A DNA stretch of 14,987 bases from an uncultured Phenylobacterium sp. (GCA_945952175.1 CAMFHW010000037.1:1-14987), one strand, 5' to 3'; counted from the first letter of the stretch, positions 1-7,053 are shown. Numbers and translations are program-made. Notes: generated by a model not told the origin, from the sequence alone.

Positions 1-135
1 GATCCCAGCGGCATCGGCACTTACAGCCAGGTCGGCGCGCAGTTCGGCTATGGCCGCGAGCTGTTCGGTTTCATGCGCAAGGCCGCCGGTCCCGCCGAGG
101 CCGGCGCCAGCGTGCTGTTTGGAGACGTGGCGTGA
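1..135 (+). CDS. edd: Phosphogluconate dehydratase (Edd), C-terminal end only
   Basis: This is the last 44 codons of a gene cut by the left edge of the window. Reading frame 1 is open from base 1 to the TGA at 133-135 and contains a GxGRELF-type stretch (YGRELFGFMRKAAG) followed by EAGASVLF, which resembles the C-terminus of 6-phosphogluconate dehydratase of the IlvD/Edd family. That enzyme is a cytosolic Fe-S dehydratase that converts 6-phosphogluconate to 2-keto-3-deoxy-6-phosphogluconate (KDPG). The call rests partly on context: the next two genes are glucokinase and KDPG aldolase, the expected Entner-Doudoroff partners. The stop overlaps the GTG start of glk by 4 bp (GTGA). The catalytic and cluster-binding part lies outside the window. 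IlvD, the paralogous dihydroxy-acid dehydratase, is less likely given these neighbours. Confidence 0.82.
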   Translation, partial: DPSGIGTYSQVGAQFGYGRELFGFMRKAAGPAEAGASVLFGDVA

Positions 136-1109
136 AGACCTGGTTCTCAGGCCTTGTGGGCGATGTGGGCGGCACCAATGCGCGGCTGGCCCTGGTGGAT
201 GGCGAGGGGCACATCCGCCATCCCAAGACCTATGCGGCCGCCGACTACGCCTCGCTGAGCGACGTGATCGCCACCTATCTGGAGACGACGGTGGGCCGCA
301 AGCGTCCGCCGCGCGCCGCGCTCGCCGTGGCCGGTCCGGTGGTCGACGGCGAGATCGCCTTCACCAATATCGACTGGCGGATCTCCGAGGGCGAGCTGGT
401 CGGGACCTTCGAGTTCGAGGCCGCGCGCCTCTTGAACGACTTCGCCGCCCAGGCGCTCGCCGCGCCCCTGCTGGACGCCGACGACCAGCGCCGCATCGGG
501 CCCGAGCTGCGCGGCGCCGAGGGCGCGCCGATCGTGGTCATGGGGGCTGGCACCGGCTTCGGTGTCGCGGGCCTCGCACGCTCCGAGCGCGGCGACGTGC
601 CGATCGCCTGCGAGGGCGGCCACGCGGCCTTCGCCCCCAATGACGAGGTCGAGGGCGAGGTCCTGGAGATCTTCCGCCGCCACCATGGCCGCGTCTCGAT
701 CGAGCGGGTGCTGTCCGGCCAGGGCCTGTTCGATCTCTACCGCGCGCTGGGCGAGATCCGCGGGGTCGAGGCCTCACTGGAGGACGAGAAGATCGTCACC
801 GCCGCCGGCCTGTCGGGCGCCGACGCCCTGTCGCTGGAGACGATCGACCGGTTCTGCGCGATCCTGGGCTCGGTCGCCGGCGACATCGCCCTCACCTACG
901 GCGCGCGTGGCGGGGTCTATATCTCCGGCGGCATCGCGCCCAAGCTGATCGAGCGGATCATGACCGGCGAGTTCCGCCGCCGGTTCCAGGACAAGGGCCG
1001 CCTGTCTGACTACATGGCCGACATCCCCACCGCCCTGATCGTCCATCCCTACGCCGCCCTGGTCGGTTCGGCCCGCGCCCTGGAGCAGATGGAAGGAAGC
1101 CCCCTTTGA
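132..1109 (+). CDS. glk: Glucokinase (bacterial Glk family)
   Basis: A protein of 325 residues, close to the 321 of E. coli Glk, that phosphorylates glucose to glucose-6-phosphate with ATP in the cytosol. The N-terminal phosphate-binding loop GDVGGTNARLAL is at residues 10-21. The motif LNDF at about 101-104 supplies the probable catalytic Asp103. An adenosine-site-like GAGTGFGVA lies at about 138-146, and the glucose-binding CEGGH at about 160-164 supplies Glu161 and His164. The start is GTG at 132, overlapping the edd stop by 4 bp; it places the P-loop about nine residues from the N-terminus, as is usual for the family. The end overlaps the TTG start of eda by 4 bp (TTGA), so the three genes form a tight operon. 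The absence of a ROK-type CxxCxxxGC motif argues for the Glk family rather than ROK kinases. Confidence 0.95.
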   Translation: MKTWFSGLVGDVGGTNARLALVDGEGHIRHPKTYAAADYASLSDVIATYLETTVGRKRPPRAALAVAGPVVDGEIAFTNIDWRISEGELVGTFEFEAARLLNDFAAQALAAPLLDADDQRRIGPELRGAEGAPIVVMGAGTGFGVAGLARSERGDVPIACEGGHAAFAPNDEVEGEVLEIFRRHHGRVSIERVLSGQGLFDLYRALGEIRGVEASLEDEKIVTAAGLSGADALSLETIDRFCAILGSVAGDIALTYGARGGVYISGGIAPKLIERIMTGEFRRRFQDKGRLSDYMADIPTALIVHPYAALVGSARALEQMEGSPL

Positions 1110-1720
1110 CCCTGCAGGAGATCCTCAAGCTGGCGCCGGTCGTTCCGGTCCTGATCATCGAGGAGGAAGCCCAGGCCGTTCCGCTGGCCCGCGCCCTGGT
1201 GGCGGGCGGGCTCTATGCGCTGGAGGTCACCCTGCGGACGTCGTCGGCCCTGGACTGCATCCGTCGCATCGCCGGTGAGGTCGAGGGCGCGGTGGTCGGC
1301 GCCGGCACGATCCTGACGCCGTCTGCGCGCCAGGCCGCCGCCGAGGCCGGCGCGAAGTTCGGGGTCAGCCCCGGCCTGATCGAGGGCGAGGGCCTGGACG
1401 GCCCGATCCCCATGCTGCCGGGCGTCGCCACGGCCACCGAACTGATGAGCGGGCTGAAGCGCGGCCACACCCTGTTCAAGCTGTTCCCGGCCAACATCGT
1501 CGGCGGCGTTGGCGCGCTGAAGGCCTTCGCCAGCCCGTTCCCGCAGGCGAACTTCTGCCCGACCGGCGGGGTCAGCCTGGAGAACGCGCCGGACTACCTC
1601 GCCCAGCCCAACTGCGTCTGCGTCGGCGGCTCCTGGGTCGCGCCCGTCGACGCCGTCCGCGCCGGCGACTGGGGCAAGATCACCGAGCTGGCGAGAGGCG
1701 CGGCGGGGTTGCGCCGGTAG
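1106..1720 (+). CDS. eda: KDPG aldolase (2-keto-3-deoxy-6-phosphogluconate aldolase)
   Basis: A class I aldolase of 204 residues that splits KDPG into pyruvate and glyceraldehyde-3-phosphate, the last committed step of the Entner-Doudoroff pathway. The visible signature is complete: ALEVTLRT at 38-45 with the general acid/base Glu40 and Arg44, GAGTILT at 65-71, FGVSPG at 85-90, the Schiff-base lysine Lys125 in LFKLFPAN, and the phosphate-binding FCPTGG at 150-155. The start is an unusual TTG at 1106, preceded by AGGAAG near 1092-1097 and overlapping the glk stop by 4 bp, so its translation is probably coupled to glk. The family is trimeric and cytosolic. A KHG aldolase role is possible because the same fold does both, but the operon points to KDPG. 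The palindromic cluster that follows separates it from the convergent crotonase gene. Confidence 0.95.
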   Translation: MTLQEILKLAPVVPVLIIEEEAQAVPLARALVAGGLYALEVTLRTSSALDCIRRIAGEVEGAVVGAGTILTPSARQAAAEAGAKFGVSPGLIEGEGLDGPIPMLPGVATATELMSGLKRGHTLFKLFPANIVGGVGALKAFASPFPQANFCPTGGVSLENAPDYLAQPNCVCVGGSWVAPVDAVRAGDWGKITELARGAAGLRR

Positions 1721-1728
1721 TTCCAAGT

Positions 1729-1846
1729 CCTCCCCCGGGGAGGTGGCATTTGCCAACGGCAAATGACGGAGGGGGTTCGAGCCCACTCCGCCCAGCCCTT
1801 CAGCCCCCTCCACCGCTTCGCGGTCCCCCTCCCCCAACGGGGGAGG
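1729..1846. repeat. Palindromic intergenic element 1 (eda/crotonase convergent junction)
   Basis: The sequence shows four nested or tandem inverted repeats: CCTCCCC/GGGGAGG (1729-1735 with 1737-1743), CATTTGCC/GGCAAATG with loop AAC (1747-1754 with 1758-1765), GGAGGGGG/CCCCCTCC (1768-1775 with 1804-1811), and CCTCCCCC/GGGGGAGG with loop AAC (1828-1835 with 1839-1846). It fills almost the whole gap between two convergent stop codons. It is REP-like in style and could act as a bidirectional transcription end point, which is inference. There is no clear U-tract, so a classical intrinsic terminator is not evident. Confidence 0.75.
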
Positions 1847-1854
1847 ATTGGGAG

Positions 1855-2640
1855 CTACTTCCCCTTGAAGTTCCCCGGGCGGCGCTCCTGTACGGCGCGG
1901 ACGCCTTCGGCGAAGTCGTCGGTGGCGCGCAGGATGGTCTGCTGGGCGTGCTCGTGATCGGTCTGGGACCGCACGGCGGCGGCCAGCTTGCCGCGCAGGG
2001 TCTTGCGGGTGGCGACCACGGCCAGGGGCGCGTTCTCGGCGATCTCGCCCGCCAGGTCCCGGGCGGCGCTCAGCAGGCGCTCCAGCGGGACCACCTCGTC
2101 CACCAGACCCCAGGCCAGGCCTTCCTCGGCCTTTACCCGGCGGCCGGTCAGGAACATCAGCTCCGCCCGCTGCTCGCCGACCAGCCGGGGCAGGGTGTGG
2201 GTCAGGCCGAAGCCCGGATGGAAGCCCAGCTTGACGAAATTGGCTGCGAACCGCGCCTCGGGCGCCGCCACGCGGAAATCGGCCACCAGGGCCAGGCCCA
2301 GGCCCGCACCCACCGCCGCGCCCTGCACCGCCGCGACGATCGGCTTTTCGATCGAGAACAGCCGTACCGCCTGGGTGTAGAGCTCGTTGATGCCGCTCAT
2401 GCCGGTCCCGCCGATCCCGTCGGACGAGACCAGGTCGGCGCCGGCGCAGAACGCCCTGCCGGCCGCGGCCAGCACCGTGGCGCGCACCTCGGGGTCCTTG
2501 TCCAGGCCCTCCAGGATGTCGGACAGGTCGCGCATCAGCGGCACCGAGACGTGGTTGTTCGGCGGCCGGTCGATGGTCACCGTCGCCACGAAGCCGGATT
2601 TCGAGACCGTGATCTCCTTGGTCTGCGTGGCGGTGCTCAT
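1855..2640 (-). CDS. Crotonase-superfamily protein (enoyl-CoA hydratase/isomerase fold) lacking both usual catalytic Glu
   Basis: A protein of 261 residues, the normal length for the crotonase fold. The oxyanion-hole segments are recognisable: AFCAGADL at 63-70 and AAVGAGLGLAL at 108-118, followed by VADFRVAAPEARF and the dimer/active-site stretch FVKLGFHPGFGLT at 135-147. By alignment from memory to rat mitochondrial enoyl-CoA hydratase, Glu144 (GCEL) corresponds to Gly115 and Glu164 (QPE) to Phe135, so the standard hydration machinery is absent. It therefore binds an acyl-CoA but may be an isomerase, hydrolase, lyase or binding protein. The ATG overlaps the stop of the upstream acyl-CoA dehydrogenase by 4 bp (ATGA, 2637-2640), so the two are co-translated and probably act on the same acyl-CoA. 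I give no gene symbol because the reaction cannot be told from the sequence. Confidence 0.88.
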   Translation of the reverse strand: MSTATQTKEITVSKSGFVATVTIDRPPNNHVSVPLMRDLSDILEGLDKDPEVRATVLAAAGRAFCAGADLVSSDGIGGTGMSGINELYTQAVRLFSIEKPIVAAVQGAAVGAGLGLALVADFRVAAPEARFAANFVKLGFHPGFGLTHTLPRLVGEQRAELMFLTGRRVKAEEGLAWGLVDEVVPLERLLSAARDLAGEIAENAPLAVVATRKTLRGKLAAAVRSQTDHEHAQQTILRATDDFAEGVRAVQERRPGNFKGK

Positions 2641-3803
2641 CGTCTGCCTCCCATAAGATTGCGGGCCACCACCATCCGGTGGACTTCCGAGGGCCCGTCA
2701 TAGATCCGCATGTTTCGCACGCTGGCGGCCATCAGCTGCAGCGGCATTTCCTTGGTCATCCCCATGGCGCCGAAGCACTGCATGGCGTTGTCGATGACCT
2801 CCCACGCCATCTCGGTGGCGAAGACCTTAATCATCGAGATTTCGTTGCGCACGTCGCGGCCCAGGTCGAGCTTCCAGGCGCAGTCATAGGTCATCAACCG
2901 CGCGGCGTGGATCTTGGTCGCCGCGTCCGCCGCCCACCACTGCACCGCCTGGCGGTTGGCCAGCGGTTGGCCGAACGTGACCCGCTGCGGCGCGTATTCG
3001 CACATCATGTCCAGGGCCCGCTGCGCCAGGCCGATGCACCAGGCCGCCATCTCCATGCGCCGCGTACCCAGCCGCACCTGCATGGGCGCGAACCCCTGCC
3101 CCTCGACGCCCAGCAGCTTCCAGTCCGGCACCCGCACGTCGTCCAGCGCCACCTCGTAGGTGAAGGCGCCGCCGATCATCGGGATGCGCCGCAGCACGTT
3201 GAAGCCCGGCGTGCCCTTGTCGACCAGGAAGGCGCTCATGCCGCCGCGGGCGCCCTTCTCTTTGTCGGTCACCGCCATGACGATGGTGAAGTCGGCCTCG
3301 GCCGCCCGGCTGGTCCAGATTTTTCGGCCCGAGATCACCCAGTCGTCGCCGTCGCGCACCGCCCGCGTGATCATGCCGGCGGGGTCGGCGCCCGCGCCCG
3401 GCTCTGAGATGCCGATGGCGCTGATCGTCTTGCCCTCGACATAGGGTGTCAGATAGGCCTCGCGCTGTCGCTCGTTCACCGTCGCCATCAGCATGCGCAG
3501 GTTCGGGCTGTCCGGCGGCAGGGTGTAGGGCGTCACGGTCGAGCCCATCGCCTCGTTGACCCCGATCAACGCCACCTGCGGCAGGTCGAAGCCGCCCACG
3601 TCCTCCGGCGCGTCCAGGCCCCACAGGCCGAGCTTCTGGGAGACCTCGTCGACCCGGGTCCGCTCCTCGGGCGTCAGGTGGATGCCCTGGCCGGCCGCCT
3701 CGCGCGCCAGCACCTTGGACTCCAGCGGCATCAGCTCGTCCTTGACGAACCGCTGGGTCAGTTCCTTGAGCATGCGATGCTCGTCGGACAGGGCAAAGTC
3801 CAT
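2637..3803 (-). CDS. Acyl-CoA dehydrogenase family flavoprotein
   Basis: A full-length FAD-dependent acyl-CoA dehydrogenase of 388 residues that would form the alpha-beta double bond in an acyl-CoA and pass electrons to ETF. The N-terminal helical domain begins MDFALSDEHRML. The middle domain carries the family signature GISEPGAGAD at 131-140 and the flavin-contact WVISGRKIWTS at 155-165. The C-terminal domain has RVTFGQPLANRQAVQ at about 274-288, CFGAMGMTKE at 343-352 and IYDGPSEVHRMVVAR at 367-381. In medium-chain dehydrogenase the catalytic base is the Glu of the Y-E-G stretch; here the residue is Asp369. This variant occurs in ACAD10/11-like and many actinobacterial or alphaproteobacterial homologues. 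The ATG at 3803 has a good GGGAGG ribosome site 8 bases upstream. It is first in a two-gene unit with the crotonase and diverges from the CoA-transferase. Confidence 0.93.
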   Translation of the reverse strand: MDFALSDEHRMLKELTQRFVKDELMPLESKVLAREAAGQGIHLTPEERTRVDEVSQKLGLWGLDAPEDVGGFDLPQVALIGVNEAMGSTVTPYTLPPDSPNLRMLMATVNERQREAYLTPYVEGKTISAIGISEPGAGADPAGMITRAVRDGDDWVISGRKIWTSRAAEADFTIVMAVTDKEKGARGGMSAFLVDKGTPGFNVLRRIPMIGGAFTYEVALDDVRVPDWKLLGVEGQGFAPMQVRLGTRRMEMAAWCIGLAQRALDMMCEYAPQRVTFGQPLANRQAVQWWAADAATKIHAARLMTYDCAWKLDLGRDVRNEISMIKVFATEMAWEVIDNAMQCFGAMGMTKEMPLQLMAASVRNMRIYDGPSEVHRMVVARNLMGGRR

Positions 3804-3874
3804 GCGCGGCGCCTCCCAGTCGCCTTTCGGCGATAGAAGACTCCTTCCGCAGGGGCGGTCGAGCCGAATCCATC

Positions 3875-3894
3875 ATTTCCACATACATGGAAAT
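3875..3894. promoter_or_regulatory. Perfect 7-6-7 inverted repeat, candidate operator
   Basis: ATTTCCA (3875-3881) and TGGAAAT (3888-3894) are exact reverse complements around a 6-base spacer. The site lies between the divergent acyl-CoA dehydrogenase and CoA-transferase genes and is clearly richer in A/T than the sequence around it. This spacing is common for dimeric regulators such as TetR, GntR or LacI types. It is about 70 bases upstream of the dehydrogenase start and just upstream of the predicted CoA-transferase promoter, so one regulator could serve both directions. No regulator gene is present in the window. Confidence 0.5.
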
Positions 3895-3916
3895 CGCGCC
3901 GGACGGTCCGTCAGGA

Positions 3917-3944
3917 TTGCCAACGCCCCGTGCTCTGCTAACCC
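3917..3944 (+). promoter_or_regulatory. Candidate housekeeping promoter for the CoA-transferase gene
   Basis: TTGCCA (3917-3922) and GCTAACCC (3937-3944) are 14 bases apart. This fits the Caulobacter-type housekeeping pattern, recalled as TTGACGS, 10 to 14 bases, GCTANAWC, with a few mismatches. Transcription would begin near 3950, giving a leader of about 25 bases to the GTG at 3975. It would leave an alternative GTG at 3945 at or before the transcript start. Confidence 0.4.
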
Positions 3945-3974
3945 GTGGAAAAACCACAAGGGAGCGGATGGCGC

Positions 3975-5192
3975 GTGACCGAGACCCGAAACCTGGCGAG
4001 CGAAGCCACCGGCCCCCTGAAGGGCATCCGCATCCTCGACCTGACCAGCGTGGTGTTCGGCGCCTACGCCACCCAGATGCTGGGCGACCAGGGCGCCGAG
4101 GTGATCAAGCTCGAGGATCCCGGCTCAGGCCGCGGCGACGGCGGCGACATCATGCGCTGGGCGGGCCACGTGCCAGAGCCGTGCCCGCGCGACCTCGGCC
4201 CCATCTTCCTGACCATCAACCGCAACAAGCGCTCGGTCCTGCTCGACATGAAGGACGCCAAGGCGCGTCCGCTGCTGGAGGCCCTGATCAAGAGCTGCGA
4301 GGTGTTCGCCACCTCGATCCGTTATGACGGGCTGAAGCGTCTGGGCCTGGCCTATGAGGACGTGAAGGCCCTGCGGCCCGACGTGGTCTATGTCCACGCC
4401 GCCGGCTACGGCTCCGAGGGTCCCTATGCGGGCGAGCCGGCCTATGACGACCTGATTCAGTCGGCCTCGGGCCTCGCCGATCTCTTGCCGCGCACCGATG
4501 GCAATCCCACGCCGCGCATCCTGCCCAGCCTCATCGCCGACAAGGTTTCGGGCCTCTTCATGTGCCAGGCGATCACCGCCGGCCTGTTGCACCGCGAGCG
4601 CACCGGCGAGGGGCAGTTCATCGAGGTGCCGATGCTGGAATGCGTCACCAGCTTCAACCTGGTGGAGCATCTCTACGACCACACCTACGAGCCCCCGACC
4701 GGCCAGTGGGCCTACCAGCGCGTGGCCAATCCCAACCGCAAGCCGTACCAGACCAAGGACGGCTATATCGGTCTTCTTCCGTATACAGACAAACAGTGGG
4801 ATCAGTTCTTCGCCGCGGCCGGCATGGCCGAGACCTTCGGCAAGGATCCGCGCTTTTCCGACTACTCAACGCGCGGCAAGCACATCCAGGAGCTCTACGC
4901 CCTGGTCGGCGAGGTCACCCAGACCAAGACCACCCAGGAGTGGCTGGACCTGCTGAAGCCGCTGTCGATCCCGATCGTGAAGACCGTGCGGCTCGACGAC
5001 CTGCCGGAGGATCCGCATCTGACCGCGGTCGGCTTCTTCGAGCGTTACGACCACCCGCACGCCGGCGCCTACAACGCCATGAAGCCGCCGGTGAAGTTCA
5101 CCGGCTCGCCCAGCAACATCCGCCGCCACGCCCCGCGCCTCGGCCAGGACACCGACGCCGTCTGGAGCGAGATGGGCCTGAAGCGGGAGTAG
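3975..5192 (+). CDS. CaiB/BaiF family (class III) acyl-CoA transferase
   Basis: A protein of 405 residues, usual for class III CoA-transferases, which move CoA between carboxylic acids through a covalent aspartyl intermediate. The N-terminal family stretch GPLKGIRILDLTSVVFGAYA is at 13-32, then DQGAEVIKLEDP at 38-49 and NRNKRSVLLDMK at 82-93. The probable catalytic Asp158 lies in EPAYDDLIQSASG, and RTGEGQFIEVPML is typical of the C-terminal lobe. I chose the GTG at 3975 because AGGGAG (about 3959-3964) precedes it at proper spacing and the predicted promoter ends at 3944; a GTG at 3945 in the same frame would add 10 residues outside the family domain. It is divergent from the dehydrogenase/crotonase pair and probably activates the substrate that they oxidise. 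The acid partners cannot be named from sequence. Confidence 0.9.
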   Translation: MTETRNLASEATGPLKGIRILDLTSVVFGAYATQMLGDQGAEVIKLEDPGSGRGDGGDIMRWAGHVPEPCPRDLGPIFLTINRNKRSVLLDMKDAKARPLLEALIKSCEVFATSIRYDGLKRLGLAYEDVKALRPDVVYVHAAGYGSEGPYAGEPAYDDLIQSASGLADLLPRTDGNPTPRILPSLIADKVSGLFMCQAITAGLLHRERTGEGQFIEVPMLECVTSFNLVEHLYDHTYEPPTGQWAYQRVANPNRKPYQTKDGYIGLLPYTDKQWDQFFAAAGMAETFGKDPRFSDYSTRGKHIQELYALVGEVTQTKTTQEWLDLLKPLSIPIVKTVRLDDLPEDPHLTAVGFFERYDHPHAGAYNAMKPPVKFTGSPSNIRRHAPRLGQDTDAVWSEMGLKRE

Positions 5193-5202
5193 TGCTTGCT
5201 TT

Positions 5203-5336
5203 CCTCTCCCCCTCGAGGGGGAGAGGGTAGGGTGAGGGGGAAACCCCGAGCCTGTCAGCTGACGTCTATCGGCGCCCTTCGCCGCTACGCGCCGAAGCCC
5301 CTCACCCTACCCTCTCCCCGCAAGAGCGGGGCGAGG
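5203..5336. repeat. Palindromic intergenic element 2 (CoA-transferase/patatin convergent junction)
   Basis: Two 22-bp arms are exact reverse complements (5218-5239 and 5298-5319; core GAGAGGGTAGGGTGAGGGG) around a 58-base centre. Each arm overlaps its own local hairpin: CCTCTCCCCCTC/GAGGGGGAGAGG is a perfect 24-bp palindrome at 5203-5226, and CCCCGC/GCGGGG with loop AAGA lies at 5316-5331. The whole element could fold as a long cruciform. It occupies nearly the entire gap between two convergent genes. The inverted-terminal structure resembles a small non-coding palindromic or MITE-like unit; mobility is inference. Confidence 0.8.
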
Positions 5337-5343
5337 ACAAACT

Positions 5344-7041
5344 CTACAGGTCCGGCATGATCCGCATCCGGCCCTCGGGCTTGGGGAAGGCGCCGACGGT
5401 GGCGCGCAAGGGCGGCCGGAAGTGGCCGGCGCAGGTCGCCAGGCCGTCCAGCCGGGTCTCGATCGCCTCGCCACGCGCCAGGAATCCCCGCGCGCGATAG
5501 GATTTCGGGTGGATGCGGTAGCCGTGGAACCAGGCCTGGAAGCCGCCGGTCCAGGTGGTGTCCAGGGCCGCCAGGGTGATTTCCAACTGCTGATAGGCGA
5601 CCAGGCCGCGCCGCCAGCGATGCTCGTCGAAATCGAACTGGTCGCGCAGTATCCGTCCGGCCTCGGCGCCATAGCCCATCAGCCGCAGCGCGCGTTCCTG
5701 CGGCATGTCCAGGTTGAGCCCGCCCTCGTCGGCGGCGAGCGCGACCCGCACGATCCGCTCGCGCTGCCCGCCCATGACGCTCAGCGCGTTGTCCTGCCAG
5801 TCCTTGGCCGCGCCGAACAGGGCGGAGAACAGGTCGCCCAGTCCGTTGATCGGACGGATCGGCAGGAAGATCCCGTCATTGGCGTTCTGCGGCAGGCTGA
5901 CCCGCGACGGCGGCGCCGGCTCGTCCGGCGGCAGGGCGTCGAGGCTGAGCGCGAAGGTCGGCCGGTTGGGCAGCAGGGCGTCGAAGAAGTGGATCGGGAA
6001 GTTGCTGGTCAGGCCGCCGTCGGTCAGCCAGACGGTGCGCACGGGCGGGGTGGTGTCGGCGCCGCGCAGCTCCGCGCGCTTGGCCGCGCCGATGTCCTCG
6101 ATCGCCATCGGCACGGCCGAGATCAGCAGCGGGAAGCTCAGGCTCATCCGCACCGCCAGCAGCACCGGCAGGTCGTCCTCGGCCGGCGCGAAGGCCAGGC
6201 CCGCATGCTTCGACGGCTTCGAGGCCGAGGCCAGGTGTGTGAGCACCGGGGCGGGCATCAGGTCGGTCCAGGCGGTGGGATCGTACATCAGCCCCGCCGG
6301 CAGGTTCGGCAGGGCGTGCGGCCGCACCAGCGACAGGTTGGTGGTCATCATCCGCAGGTCGATGCCGTGGCCGTCGCCATCCGTCGCCTTGCGCAGGTCG
6401 CCGAAGGTCAGCGGTGGCTGGCCGGGTGCGGCCTTGCCATGGGCGATGTACTGCAGCGCCTCATGCAGCCAGTCGGTCAACGCCAGGCCCTGGCCGGGAT
6501 CGACGGTCAGCCCGCTGCAGAGGCCGAAGGCGCTGCGGCTCAGCGCGCGAAGCAGGAAGGCCAGCCGCGCGATCACCGCGACCGCCAGCCCGACCAGCGC
6601 CGCCAGCACGGTCGCCAAGGGGCCTTCCTCGGAGGCCAGAACCAAGCCGGCGAACACGCCGAGCAGGGCGGTCGCCGGCAAGCTCTGCAACAGGGCGAAC
6701 GGCCAGGCCTTGCCGCCGACCAGCGCCCTGCCGAGCGTCATCAGGGGTTTCAGCTGCTGTCGCGGCTGGAACAGATGCGGCAGCCGGTCGGGCAGGGTCA
6801 GGCACCGCTCCTCCAACCGCGTGAAGCCACCTGGGTCGCCGCGTCGCCGCGCATATTCCGCCGCCGCCGCGAACGCCGCCGCGATCCCACCCGCAGAGGT
6901 CCCACCGATCGAGCGGAACCGGTAGGCCTTGGCCAATTCCAGGATGGCGTTGGGGTAGACGACCCCGGAGGTCACCCCGCCCTTCATGATGATGTCGCAG
7001 TCCTTGGCGGGGTTCGCGAAGTCGGCGGCCTGGGTCGGCAT
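5344..7041 (-). CDS. Patatin-like phospholipase family protein with inserted membrane segments
   Basis: A patatin-fold serine hydrolase of 565 residues, likely acting on lipid acyl esters. The fold begins directly with DIIMKGGVTSGVVYPNAI at 16-33, where KGGVTSG serves as the oxyanion loop. The nucleophile is Ser49 in GGTSAGG, and the partner Asp341 lies in TDGGLTSNFP, completing the Ser-Asp dyad. Between them are two strongly hydrophobic stretches at about 113-136 and 141-166, which look like a membrane hairpin placed inside the catalytic domain. I chose the ATG at 7041 because AGGAG (7049-7053) sits 7 bases upstream; an in-frame ATG at 7137 would add 32 low-complexity residues and lacks a ribosome site. 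The gene stands alone, convergent with the CoA-transferase and divergent from the kinase-like gene. There is no signal peptide. Substrate and membrane are unknown. Confidence 0.85.
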   Translation of the reverse strand: MPTQAADFANPAKDCDIIMKGGVTSGVVYPNAILELAKAYRFRSIGGTSAGGIAAAFAAAAEYARRRGDPGGFTRLEERCLTLPDRLPHLFQPRQQLKPLMTLGRALVGGKAWPFALLQSLPATALLGVFAGLVLASEEGPLATVLAALVGLAVAVIARLAFLLRALSRSAFGLCSGLTVDPGQGLALTDWLHEALQYIAHGKAAPGQPPLTFGDLRKATDGDGHGIDLRMMTTNLSLVRPHALPNLPAGLMYDPTAWTDLMPAPVLTHLASASKPSKHAGLAFAPAEDDLPVLLAVRMSLSFPLLISAVPMAIEDIGAAKRAELRGADTTPPVRTVWLTDGGLTSNFPIHFFDALLPNRPTFALSLDALPPDEPAPPSRVSLPQNANDGIFLPIRPINGLGDLFSALFGAAKDWQDNALSVMGGQRERIVRVALAADEGGLNLDMPQERALRLMGYGAEAGRILRDQFDFDEHRWRRGLVAYQQLEITLAALDTTWTGGFQAWFHGYRIHPKSYRARGFLARGEAIETRLDGLATCAGHFRPPLRATVGAFPKPEGRMRIMPDL

Positions 7042-7048
7042 CTGCGGT

Positions 7049-7053
7049 CTCCT
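7049..7053 (-). promoter_or_regulatory. Ribosome binding site deciding the patatin start
   Basis: AGGAG on the minus strand lies 7 bases before the ATG at 7041. No such site precedes the alternative upstream ATG at 7137, so this supports the 565-residue form and leaves a true divergent intergenic region of about 130 bases before the kinase-like gene. Confidence 0.7.

Noticed and set aside
1049..2701. Minus-strand 550-residue open frame
   Set aside because: It overlaps eda, the repeat element and the crotonase gene in another frame, is Arg/Gly/Pro/Ala-rich, and shows no domain. High GC makes such shadow frames common.
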